The notes below the pieces were generated by a model, which did not search any database, was not told where the DNA came from, and worked only from the letters and a program-made list of their open reading frames with translations. A DNA stretch of 64,000 nt from Cristatella mucedo. Taxonomy: Eukaryota; Bryozoa; Phylactolaemata; Cristatellidae. Position 1 is the first letter of the stretch; each line of letters opens with the position of its first letter. Location: assembly GCA_009760855.2 (NCBI GenBank), contig WPIO01000010.1, forward strand, positions 2,259,001 to 2,323,000, in the 5' to 3' direction. Of this stretch, positions 24,780 through 64,000 are shown one piece after another. A program made the position numbers and the translations under genes.

Positions 24780-26630
24780 GTCCGGGTGATGCATGCTATG
24801 TGGACCATATTTTTCTGGGCACCACATAGCTACGAGGTAGAAAAAAAGTGAGTAAGCAGCAAGACGTCACCTTAGCCAATCTGTCGGTAAAACGAGTAGA
24901 GCAAAAGTAGGGTGCAATATTTCGTTTTTCTCTCGATAAACCAGCTCGTTGTAATCCTCTTACTTTCCAAAGTCTGTGCACGAGCAGTGACATCAAAATA
25001 TTTGTTTATTAACCCCCCCCCCCACAAAAAATAACTTCATTGTTCCATCCATAGCTACCTGCTACACTCACTACATTAAGTGAGTAAGGAGAATTGGCTA
25101 TGACTGACAAAGAGCAAGAATGCCTAGCAAAAGCAGGCAAAGACCATGCACAGGCCAAATCGTCATTGTTAACATGCCAAGAACTGTTGCTGCAGGCAAT
25201 GTTAACCACATGATCAATCCTCGAGGACATTGATCTATTTGGATTGCAAAGAAAAAACGAGGATCATGCCCGGTACAGCACAAACTTTGCCACGGCGCTT
25301 TGAAGGCTAAAGGATGCACATTGCATGGAAACGGACCACAGCCAAGAGCACACAGCTCTGGCAGACAACCAAAACTAAACGAAAGCTTTTCCTTTATGGG
25401 TATGCGCCTATTTGTTACTGTAAGAGCAATTCTGTGGTTAGAGGTTAGCCGTGCTCCCGCTAGAACCAATAGTCTAGTTTTAACAAAATGCACTGAGGGA
25501 GTTTTGTTCATCAGCTGGAGCAGGGGTGACGGCTGAAATCTGCATCCAAACTTCGATAAAAACAAAACTTTCTTGCAAGCCTCGTGCTACCATCGACCTA
25601 GCTAACAAGGTCGTGAAATCCTGATTGCAATACAAAAAATATCGACTCGACAAGGTGGATCGGATATCTATTACACGGCTTCATGTAGTTAGAAAACAGA
25701 TCATGCTTGTAGGCACCTAAAGAAAACAGCTAAGATTACCTGCTGCCTCAATCTCAGAAACAGGAACAATATGAACAGATTCAGATGCAGCACCATGCTA
25801 TCTATATCTTCAGAAAAACGCGATGGATGAAGGCTTCGCAAAAAGCCTTCGCAATCAGTGCACAGCTCCAAAAGTCAGGCCTGTCGACACCGATGCGCTG
25901 CAGAGCAAGCGATGACCGACCACGACAGCGATGATCGCTTGCTTGCCTAGTTCGAAGCACCTCAGGCAGGACTATCCTCACTCACTTCCATTGCAAATCA
26001 TGGCAGTGAGGACACACCTGCCATTCCCGTGGGTGGCCATGCTGAATCTGCGCTGCAAGCTTGCTTCCAACGTTGCTCCTGGTGCTCCTGATGCCGCTGC
26101 TGCACTGCTGCTGATGCCACGTGGGTCCCAAGCAAAAAGCTACCGTCTTCCATACTCAGATTAGCTGCTTCTGGATCTGACCAAGTAGCAGCCGCGCAAA
26201 CAATCGAGACTGCTCTACAAGCAGCCGAGCAGCAGCAGCATCGCGACGCGGTGGCACGAGGGCGGCTCGGCCGGCCGACCGTTCTGCCAGCAGGAAGGCC
26301 GTTTCTGCCACAGCATCCGGCAGCCTGCGATCTCGTCATGAACTGCTGTAGTGTCTTCAGCGCGTCTGATGCTCGGCGGAGCAATGCCGACAGTCCGCTG
26401 CAGTCGGCTGCTCCGATAGATGCCTACTGCAGACGATGCTGGCCACTCGACAGAAAGCTTTACAGGCACAGATACTGTGCAACGGCTACCCAAAATGAGG
26501 GCACTACGACGAGGAATGTTGCATCTGCTTCGACGACTTTCGTCCGAGCTTGGCTCGCTTGATCGCTCCCTTGCAGTTCCGCTCCTCCTACTTTGCAGTC
26601 GCTCCTTCTGCTTTATGCGGGCCACTCAAA
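24780..26630. other. Region downstream of the TCF/LEF stop: possible 3' UTR and flank
   Basis: No other gene recognised. The part from 26630 down to about 25005 may be 3' UTR if the AATAAA there is used. The 25565-25098 minus frame (155 codons) has no family motif and falls inside that stretch. Confidence 0.35.
25005..25010 (-). promoter_or_regulatory. Candidate polyadenylation signal for the TCF/LEF gene
   Basis: AATAAA on the minus strand, about 1.6 kb past the TCF stop codon, with no other clear minus-strand gene between. A C-run (25012-25023 on the plus strand) lies just upstream in the transcript. Hexamers of this kind are frequent by chance, so this is only a candidate. Confidence 0.25.
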
Positions 26631-56402
<29,772 letters not shown>

Positions 56403-57149
56403 CTTACACGCCGGTCCGATCGGGCAGGTACGCGCAGCACGCGGCGCGCCACTGGCCGTCACGCACGCACGTCCTCACGCCCGCTCCTCAACAGCCACTA
56501 CAGCGCCGCCGGCCAGCCATGAATCTGCCCGGAACGGCTCTTTTCATCTCACTGTCAGAAGTAAAAATGACCAATCATAACCGTCCCTGGCCATTGTTTA
56601 GGAGTCCGCCAGGCGTCGCGCTGTGCCCTAGGACGGCCCCCCCTACCGACGAGGCCGAAGGTAACTTTGGCCAGCGGCAGGGCCTCGAGGCTGTCTGTCA
56701 GCGAGACGGCGCGTCTGACGGCGGCGCGTCTGACGGCGGCGAGCGAGCGCGCGAGCACGCCTTCTCACGAGCAGCCTTCGGGCAAAGCGCCCAGACTGCA
56801 AAATAGAGCCGGGCCGCCGCGGCGGCGGTCCGGCGGCGGCCCGGCGTGGTCTCAAGCGGCAGAGCATCTCAGGCGCCCACCGATCGAGCCCCATCTTACT
56901 TACGGTCGCTCGGTCACGCGCCTCGAGGGCGCAGGCCTCGGGCCGCGGGCGTAGCGCCCGCTCCCGGTGCACATCGCTCGGCTATGCGCGGCATCACTCG
57001 GCTATGCGCGGCGGCGCTTGCGGCCGGCAAGCAGCGATGCTGGGGCGTAGCTCTTTGAGCCTTTAGCCTCAGGGCTGCAGGCAGAGCAAACGGAATGTTT
57101 TAGTCAGCAGCTCGGCCTGGCATTCGGCGTAGCAAAGACGGACGAATTA

Positions 57150-57292
57150 TATATATATATATATATGTGTTTATTTATTTATTAATACATATAGTATAAT
57201 GTATATATATATAATATATATAATGTATGTGTGTATTTATTTAATTATTTATACATCTAATATAATGTATACATGTATATATACACATTAAG
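57150..57292. repeat. TA/TTTA/TGTA-rich array
   Basis: Blocks of TA, TTTA and ATGTAT, about 750 bp upstream of the TCF start codon and at the sharp edge between CpG-rich and AT-rich sequence. Confidence 0.9.
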
Positions 57293-57413
57293 TTACCGGA
57301 TTTAAAGTAATGGCGCATCAGCTAAAACTAGGATCGTATGGGAGCAGAGCCGCTTCGATTCGACGCGCTCCGAGTCCCCGCTCGTATCGTTCCCGGAGCC
57401 GGTTGGCCGTCAG

Positions 57414-57713
57414 GTGTTTCCTCGTCACCTTTGGTCAAAACTCTTCGGCGTGCGCATTTACAGAGAGGTAGTGCGGGCCAAACTCATGCGCAGAGCCTAC
57501 GACCCATGCCAACCTATCCCAGAAGAAGCATTCTGTCGAGTTTTCCAGTACAACATTAGTCTTCAACATTCACTTCTCCGCTCCCTGTGTAGCCCCGACA
57601 TAAATACGAAGCACTCATTGCATCGAACGCTGCCGCCAGATGGCGTGTCATTTTCGTGTCGACAAAATAGAGCTGCCATCACCGACACATCAACCCTGCG
57701 ACTTATTGGATAA
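57414..57713 (+). CDS. Unrecognised open frame, possible exon
   Basis: A 99-codon plus frame reads MFPRHLWSKLFGVRIYREVV, AKLMRRAYDPCQPIPEEAFC and on to a stop. Its amino-acid mix is balanced, without the low complexity of most chance ORFs here, and CCGTCAG|GTG before it could be an acceptor. I do not recognise the family. There is no second exon to support it. It may also be part of a decayed repeat. Confidence 0.2.
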   Translation: MFPRHLWSKLFGVRIYREVVRAKLMRRAYDPCQPIPEEAFCRVFQYNISLQHSLLRSLCSPDINTKHSLHRTLPPDGVSFSCRQNRAAITDTSTLRLIG

Positions 57714-57719
57714 TATCCT

Positions 57720-58315
57720 ATAATTCTTAGGATCGCTCTTACGCTCGAGGCGAAACTCTACTCATCACTCAGTCCGACGGCAGACAGCCTGCATTTGCTC
57801 TGTATTTTGAAGTAACAGCTTTACTTGCAACCGACGCCATGGACCTGCCGCACATTCAGCCCACTCGCTGGTGGCCAGGAATTCAGGACAGACCTCGCGT
57901 CGAGGCGAGGCGAGTTCTCATACTTGCCTGGGCGTGCAGTGCGGCTCTACGGCGACCAACTAAAGCGGGCACGGCAACGGTCGCAGCTTGGCAACGTACT
58001 TGTATTCATAAAAACGCATTTATTCAAGTAGTAGGCAGTGATTTGGCTTGAGAACGTAAGTGGAAATTTAAAGCCTGATGCTTGCGAAGCGAAGTGTTGG
58101 ATACCAAAGAAATTATGGACGGCTCCATAAATCCCCGAGGCTAGTAGATAAGTCCTTGCTCAAGGTGAAATTATTTTTTAGTACTTAGTACCTCGGTGGT
58201 TTTGTATTGTGAAACAGCTAGATCTGCCGGTTGATCATTGTAACGGTCCACGTTGGATAACCCCGCCTGCGAGGTTGGACTTGGGGGTTGATGACTCAGA
58301 TGGGTCCGCTAGCGC
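57720..58315. other. No recognisable feature
   Basis: Two short overlapping plus-strand frames near 57830-58050 show no motif. Nothing else seen. Confidence 0.35.
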
Positions 58316-58319
58316 GCCT

Positions 58320-58492
58320 TAGTAATAGTATTAGTAACAATTCATTGTATAGCACCGTAAGAGAACTTGATCTCTATTCAGGCGTTTTGCATATGCCACA
58401 GATGCTCGAGCCACGACCTCGGCCATCAAATGCATTCACCTTGACCTCGATCTTTAAAGGCGAGCACCTTGCTGGCCAAACCAGCGCGCCTT
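58320..58492 (-). mobile_element. SINE family 1, minus strand
   Basis: On the minus strand: CGCGCTGGTTTGGCCAGCAA with a part A box (CTGGCCAGCAAGGTG), then GCCGAGGTCGTGGCTCGAGC (B-box position), then the tail ACGCCTGAATAGAGATCAAG, TTCTCTTACGGTGCTATACA and an ATTGTTACTAATACTATTACT end. The tail is nearly the same as the family B LINE 3' end. About 40 bp (58434-58460) are not in the 6.8-kb copy. Confidence 0.75.
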
Positions 58493-58699
58493 CAAGTATT
58501 TGGGCTGTGAACTTCGAAAGGATTCATACAGTTCCTGTCTTATTCTATTAAATGGTGACGATTCACCTTCTTTCAGTCTGGCCTGCTACAGGCGGCAAGG
58601 AGGAAGCAGCAGAAAATTAAGAGAGCAGGCACCTATAAATAAAAAGCCATGCATTTCATCTTCGTTGGGATTGAGAAGAGCTAGTTGATTTACATTATG

Positions 58700-59170
58700 C
58701 GAAAAGCAAGTTCTGACCCTCTACTATCTACTACCTATCAACTTGCAAAAGACATCTGTATACAGTCTGAAAATAGCCAATCCGCCTACATTCTGCTTCT
58801 GGTTTCCGTTGCGTCCATAGCAACGGGAATAGCTTGAATTGATGTAGCAATCGACCTTCGGGGATCAGCCCAATAGGAAAAAGCTCTCCTTCTTCTTCCC
58901 AATAGAGAAAAGCTTTCCCTTCGCGATTCGTCGGCTTGAGTAGCGATTCTTCTGTGCACGTTTACTGGATTTACGGACACTTGCGGAGAGCGCCGTAAGC
59001 ACCAGTCGTCAATACATCTGAGCGAAAAGCTCGATTCACAGCATCACCAAAGCATTTCCGCACGCGGGGCTCTTCTTCCGTCACCAGCTCGTCAACTGTC
59101 GTGGACTGGTGACTCTCCTGCAAATTGCATACGTTCCGTCCTCGGAAGGAAGCAAGCAGATGCTTTCTGT
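58700..59170. other. No recognisable feature
   Basis: A minus frame 59222-58971 (83 codons) ends here and has no family motif; its first part overlaps the left inverted end of the DNA transposon. Confidence 0.35.
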
Positions 59171-59175
59171 CTGTA

Positions 59176-60118
59176 AGGGTGGCTACAATCGGACCTAAAT
59201 CATACCTCATAAGATGTTGCATTCTATTTTTAGACGCTACATATACATAATCTTATGATGGAATGACGCCGAATATAAAAAAGCGATCTCTTTGTATCAA
59301 TTCGTGCACCTAAGACTGCCCCACGACTTAAACGTGCCTTTGACAACTTTTGACTGCAGAAGTGAGTCGTCAAGCACCTTTTCGGCACCACCACGCTCTA
59401 GAATTCGGATTTATTGTTACTTGACGCGACAGCAAGTCCTGTGTCACGTCTGTCATGTGGCGTCTTTGCACGACCTTCAAACGAACGTAGAAGAATGGTT
59501 CGAAGCGCCAGTACACTGAAAACATGAAGTACTACGGCGTTCCATTCCGCGAAGACAACTACGAAAGACACAACGGCACCCAGCACACCGTCGAATGGGA
59601 GAAGTACAAGGAGGCAACACCAGAAGAAAAGGAAAATTATTTAGTGCTGCTAAACCAACGTCCATCGATCGCTATATTGTCAAGAGCAGCAATGTCCTAC
59701 ATGTCGTGGTAGATAAGAAAATCGTGGAGGATATCATTGCCAAACTGTTCTTTCGTGCTGATGACGAGTCAGAGGCTCTATCAATTGAGAAAAGCTTGCC
59801 TCTGTTCCAACCAGTTCTCGACACAACGTCTTCTTATCAGGTCGTCATCAAAATGTGAAGCGATTCGAGCTCGCTCTAGATAACACTTCTGCTGGATTGT
59901 CTTTTCGTCAAACTGCTGCGGTCATCAATCAGCACAAAGAGGCCTTCTACAACGTCAAGCTCGTCAAAGCTACTTTTCACCAATTTCAATAAAATCACAG
60001 TGTTTTTTCAATTTTTATATGATGCCGATATTCAAGATTTGTGGACGCCGAATTTAAGCTAAAATCGTTAAAATTGGCGTTTGCCACATCTTATGAGGCC
60101 TGACCTAAATGCCACCCT
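59176..60118 (+). mobile_element. Decayed DNA transposon with inverted ends and BED-finger-like ORF
   Basis: Inverted ends: AGGGTGGC (59176-59183) with CCTCATAAGATGTTGCA (59205-59221) on the left, and TGCCACATCTTATGAGG (60082-60098) with GCCACCCT (60111-60118) on the right, 16 of 17 bases pairing in the inner block. Between them lies a broken plus-strand ORF. No clear target-site duplication is visible. The element is about 0.94 kb, too short for a full transposase, so it is an internally deleted or decayed, non-autonomous copy. BED fingers in this setting suggest the hAT group, but this is inference. Confidence 0.7.
59524..59993 (+). pseudogene. Broken ORF with BED/C2H2-finger-like motif and LSFRQTAAVI segment
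   Basis: Three pieces in different frames. KYYGVPFREDNYERHNGTQH followed by VEWEKYKEATPEEKENY (from 59524) looks like a BED finger with H-x4-H kept and the Cys pair lost. A second frame carries KPTSIDRYIVKSSNVLHVVV, EDIIAKLFFRADDESEAL and SLPLFQPVL (to about 59850). A third carries KRFELALDNTSAGLSFRQTA and ends at a TAA at 59989, which overlaps AATAAA (59988-59993). This seems to be the N-terminal part of a transposase-like protein. It is not functional as it stands. Confidence 0.5.
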
Positions 60119-60119
60119 A

Positions 60120-60990
60120 CACGCATAATCCCAAAACAAGCTCTCAGCCTGGAGTTTTTCGGAGAAGGGCCGAAGCGTTACTTTGAGCTGGCATGTCCAG
60201 AAATTATGGAAGTGTGGTATCGCGCAGCTAATTTTTCGCAGCTCAGGTAGCTTAGAGTGCTGAGAAGAGGTGAATTGTTCCCCCAATTATGCCTAATTTA
60301 CTTACAAAATTACCAGGACAAGGATATTTTTATATTCTCTGTTTTTGCTGCTTGGCGATGTTGCGCATCAGTTTCACATATATAGCAAGTGTTTTGCCGA
60401 TACCCGAATTAATTAGGGTGAGTTGGACACAACACTATACGTGTATCCGGTATACACTTAGTGGTAACGCACTGATGCTTTAAATGAAAATTTTAGTTTT
60501 TGTTATGGCAGAGCAAGAGGATAGCGAATAGCTGTATTGGATTTTCATTGCATCATATGGTCATTTGCACTCTGTAGATGCATTCGGCCTATTTGTATGG
60601 ACCAATTATAAAGGCAAGAGTGACAAAGTACTTGGTGCAAGCGACTGTTAAGATGTGTGAGACCTGCAAAGCATACGTCGCCACGCTTTTCGGGAATCAA
60701 AACAAGCTGTGGGCACCTCATTTCACGTTCGATCACAGCAAGAGAACTCCGGAAGGTGAAGCAGGTGTGTGCAGGCTAATGCATGGGAGAGTAGTTGTAT
60801 TCGCCGCGAAGCTGGCGAATACCAACAATTTGGCGGAATTTGGCGGCAACCGACCGATCGCTCAGACTAATGCTAGCTCTGCACGATAGACCCTATCAAA
60901 CGTCGAACTCACAGGAGCGTACCTCTCATCACGTGGCCACGAATTCCTTTGTCCATCTCTCGGCGGATGCCACACCACCTTCAGCTTCTC
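60120..60990. other. No recognisable gene
   Basis: A 103-codon plus frame (60578-60889: MHSAYLYGPIIKARVTKYLV...) has mixed composition but no motif I can name. Confidence 0.35.
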
Positions 60991-60999
60991 ACTAGCTGA

Positions 61000-61162
61000 T
61001 TTAAAAGCCTCTTTGTATAGCGACAGAAGAGCCTTTAGGGCTATCACCACCGCTTGCAGCGGCAGTAAAAGATCGCCCACCGCAGGATTCGAACCCTACG
61101 ACCTCATGACCCCGAGGTCGTGAAAAGCAACCGCCTTATTTAGTGTGCCATCGCGGCTCACC
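61000..61162 (-). mobile_element. SINE family 2, minus strand
   Basis: Minus strand: GGTGAGCCGCGATGGCACAC, A box TGGCACACTAAATAAGG, a palindromic arm CACGACCTCGGGGTCATGAGGTCGT (one mismatch), B box GGTTCGAATCC (61094-61084), GGTGGGCGATCTTTTA, CCGCTGCAAGCGGTGGTGAT, AGCCCTAAAGGCTCTTCTGT and the CAAAGAGGC end. Close to the 36.4-kb copy over its whole length. Confidence 0.9.
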
Positions 61163-61264
61163 AACACCCCATCCTTCTGGAAAAAGATCAGCCATCTTCT
61201 GCAGATGCAATCACCAGTAACCCGATTGAATGGCAGACATATTTGGAGACAGCTCAGCCTAGGA

Positions 61265-61334
61265 GCCTCGAAGCCTCTTTCTCGAAGCCTCTTTCTCGAA
61301 GCCTCTTTCTCGAAGCCTCTTTCTCGAAGCCATG
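61265..61334. repeat. 14-bp minisatellite (TCGAAGCCTCTTTC)
   Basis: About four and a half near-identical copies of TCGAAGCCTCTTTC, preceded by one degraded unit (GAGCCTCGAAGCC). Confidence 0.92.
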
Positions 61335-61339
61335 CTCTT

Positions 61340-61900
61340 TTGAAATCGGAACCAATAGGCGTCTCTCCTTATGGCTCACTATGTGCACCTCAGAGTGCAC
61401 GCCAGCTCCGCGATTTTGCTAGAGATCCTTTTAAGTATGTGGTGACTTGCTAAGAGGCAATTGGAGCCTTTAGAACGGTATCTTTCCTGGTGGGCCCTCA
61501 GGGTGGTTTCACAAAGTTCAAGGACACTGAGGCGCACCATCACAAGAGGGACTGGCCATTGCGGACCGTGTTCACTGAAGGGAAGAAAAAATCAAGTGGG
61601 AGCCGCTTTTAGATCGACATAAAGTGGGTAACGCTTGTAGACTCTCGGAAAGTGCTGATGCTACCACTGCACATCGGCCACATTGATGGCCACTCTGTCC
61701 CGGCTCGACACAGTGAATCGCCAGCATTCAGGTAGCGCCGAAATTCCGCGATGCAGCTGTCGGAGACATGGCCAAGTCGGTATAGACCGCCGATAAAAAA
61801 AAGACGGTAGTGTGTTACGAGTTCGCCAATAGGCCGTCGAACGGGACGTCGAGAGCGGCTTGTAACAGCGGCTTCATTGCATCGCAGTGGCTCGTGGCTT
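61340..61900. other. No recognisable feature
   Basis: The stretch reads open on the minus strand into the next minisatellite (62058-61609), but that frame is carried by the repeat. Confidence 0.35.
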
Positions 61901-61902
61901 TC

Positions 61903-62098
61903 ACGAGGCTGAAAACACGAGGCTGAAATCACGAGGCTGAAATCACGAGGCTGAAAACACGAGGCTGAAATCACGAGGCTGAAATCACGAGGCTGAAAAC
62001 ACGAGGCTGAAATCACGAGGCTGAAAACACGAGGCTGAAAACACGAGGCTGAAATCACGAGGCTGAAAACACGAGGCTGAAAACACGAGGCTGAAAAC
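61903..62098. repeat. 14-bp minisatellite (ACGAGGCTGAAAWC)
   Basis: Fourteen tandem copies of CACGAGGCTGAAA followed by A or T, with only that base varying between copies. The unit length equals that of the array 570 bp upstream, but the sequences differ. Confidence 0.97.
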
Positions 62099-62104
62099 TA
62101 TGAG

Positions 62105-63180
62105 CAGCCTCCGGTTCGGTCTCTGATGAAAATCTGCGCCAAAACGAGATACAGAATGTCCCTCAAAGTCCATCGTCGATGCTCGTGCTGAAAATTAAAG
62201 CGGAGCATGGAATTAAGAGGAGCAAGGGGGCGCTTTGACCAGGAAATGCTAAACTTTAAACGTCGCTAGCATTAACTGAATAGCGAAGACAAGATGAATG
62301 CTATGCTTGGGAGCTTCTTCGAGAAAGAAATTTGCAATATAGCCGCCAATATATTGTAGATCATCTACTCATTTCTGAACTATTCTGAACGGTAATCGCA
62401 TATTAATTCAGAGTGAATACATGCTAATTTTGATTCATTTGCTGTTCTTTCTGACTAATTGTGGATCGCATCGCGGGAATTAGTCAGTCTTCTCATCGGA
62501 TATGGGTTATTTCCAAGTTAATCGTGGTCCTGGTCACAGATGCAAAGTTTTTTTTTTAGGAATTAACAACCTTTAATATATTTATGAGGGATAAGCAGTT
62601 AGGAAATAACCCCTATTACTACCCAAGAACAAAAACTATGTTGCATATTATTAGTCTTGACTGATACAACTCACAGTATTCCTAATAAGCCTTGGTGGAT
62701 TATCAGACGACAACTGGAAGCTGTGGTTGTGAGCACTTAACGATGAGCTTTTGCAGATAGTTAAAAGGCATCACTGATCTGGCCTCACGCCTGTAAGGGT
62801 AAAGCAACCAGGAGCAACGCATCTAAATGTAGGGATCCCCGGTTGTCTTCGAGGTTAGTATGGGCAGGTCGTGCCTTCTAATCGAGTTACCGAGCTGATT
62901 TTGTTGGTAAATATATCCGACACTGCCGTTGCTGGAGAACTCCCGACAGGCTTAAATACTTGCTTATAAATACGACTCAGAATTGACGCTACCCAGAATG
63001 CCTCCTTAACTCCCCTCTACGCCCAGTAGCCAGCAATAGTTGCAGAGCCTTAATTCGCAAGCAGATAGTGCTGAGAACTAAAGGTTTGCCTCCCGAAAGC
63101 TCAATCTATTAAGAAATGGCTAACTTCATTTGGAGACCCTGCAGCTTCACCCGAAGGCTGTTTGCCAAGCCGATTTTGCC
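62105..63180. other. No recognisable feature
   Basis: AT-rich, few open frames, no repeat boundary seen. Confidence 0.45.
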
Positions 63181-63189
63181 TTTTTCTCC

Positions 63190-63512
<323 letters not shown>

Positions 63513-63514
63513 CC

Positions 63515-64000
63515 ATCTCCACTATGAGAACTTGCAAAGTCGCGCGAAACGCCACCTCACAACCTTTTTACATCATTCTAAAACAGCTTTTTAGCCCGTT
63601 TACAAGTATTACCATTCGTAGAAAAAATTATAGTCCCTTCTAAAAATTGATTAATGTGCATGTCTAAAGCGAACTGGGCAAACTTTTTCAGTCTTATCTA
63701 AGAAAACAGGGTGATGTACCCCTTAGTCAACGACCTTTAAGCTGCGTTCACAGCACGAGAAGTCCTCTAACTACTTATATATTGTAACCGTGGCAGGCGC
63801 TTCGGTGAATCGTAATAGCTATTACGGATGGGCTGGCGGGCATCTAGGAGGGGAAGCCAAAGCGGCACTCGAGCGCCGCTCGAGTCCTGGTTCCTGGTCA
63901 TCTTCTGCGGGAGAGCGCGGAGGCTTTACGGGCTTGTCTGTGAAGAGCTCGTACGTGCTAACGGGACGGGACGGGACGACCTTTCAGCTTACAGAAGAAG
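63515..64000. other. No recognisable feature at the window end
   Basis: Ordinary sequence with a CG-richer last 170 bp and a GGGACGGGACGGGACGAC short repeat at about 63964-63981. Confidence 0.4.

Noticed and set aside
61903-62098. CRISPR-like array
   Set aside because: The 14-bp units are directly adjacent with no unique spacers, and the DNA is animal nuclear DNA.

Overview
This window is nuclear DNA of an animal. It has split genes with GT-AG introns, long non-coding stretches, many microsatellites, L2/CR1-like LINE remnants and tRNA-derived SINEs. Nothing looks bacterial or viral. I cannot name the phylum. The C-clamp lying in the main reading frame, together with the divergent N-terminal linker of the one clear gene, points to an invertebrate. 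Base composition is mixed, with AT-rich repeat land at 1-4.9, 8-25 and 57-63 kb and GC/CpG-rich blocks at about 4.9-8 and 55.4-57.1 kb.

The one confidently recognised host gene is a TCF/LEF (pangolin-type) transcription factor, the nuclear effector of Wnt/beta-catenin signalling. It lies on the minus strand from the start codon at 56402 to the stop at 26631. I joined ten exons by hand, mostly too short to be seen as ORFs: 56402-56202, 56040-55977, 55339-55242, 43213-43069, 42894-42807, 37643-37452, 34210-33997, 32908-32746, 30046-29974 and 27069-26631. Every junction is GT-AG and all phases agree, giving a protein of about 558 residues. In order it holds a beta-catenin-binding N-terminus with a glycine run, a linker, the HMG box split after its first half, a basic tail, a C-clamp split across two exons, and an unusual Asp/Ser-rich C-terminus. 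A CpG-rich block around 55.5-57.1 kb is the likely promoter region. The 12-kb third intron may hide one or more linker exons.

The rest is mainly repeats. 1-4.3 kb holds two LINE remnants (family A) head to head. 4.9-8 kb is GC-rich with GGC/CCG arrays and two SINEs. 8-18.8 kb is mostly unassigned, with TA/GT arrays and two decayed minus-strand family-B LINEs. 18.8-24.8 kb is a nest of family A and B LINE copies in both orientations. 25-57 kb is the TCF gene with intronic SINEs, LINE pieces and CAG/CTG, GA/CT and AT arrays. 57-64 kb holds an undefined ORF, a SINE, a decayed DNA transposon with inverted ends and a BED-finger-like ORF (59.18-60.12 kb), another SINE, two 14-bp minisatellites and a long CT array.

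The main observations are the complete hand-assembled TCF/LEF gene, a SINE family whose 3' tail matches the local family-B LINE tail, a second SINE family carrying an 11-bp palindromic arm between its A and B boxes, and the inverted-repeat DNA transposon.
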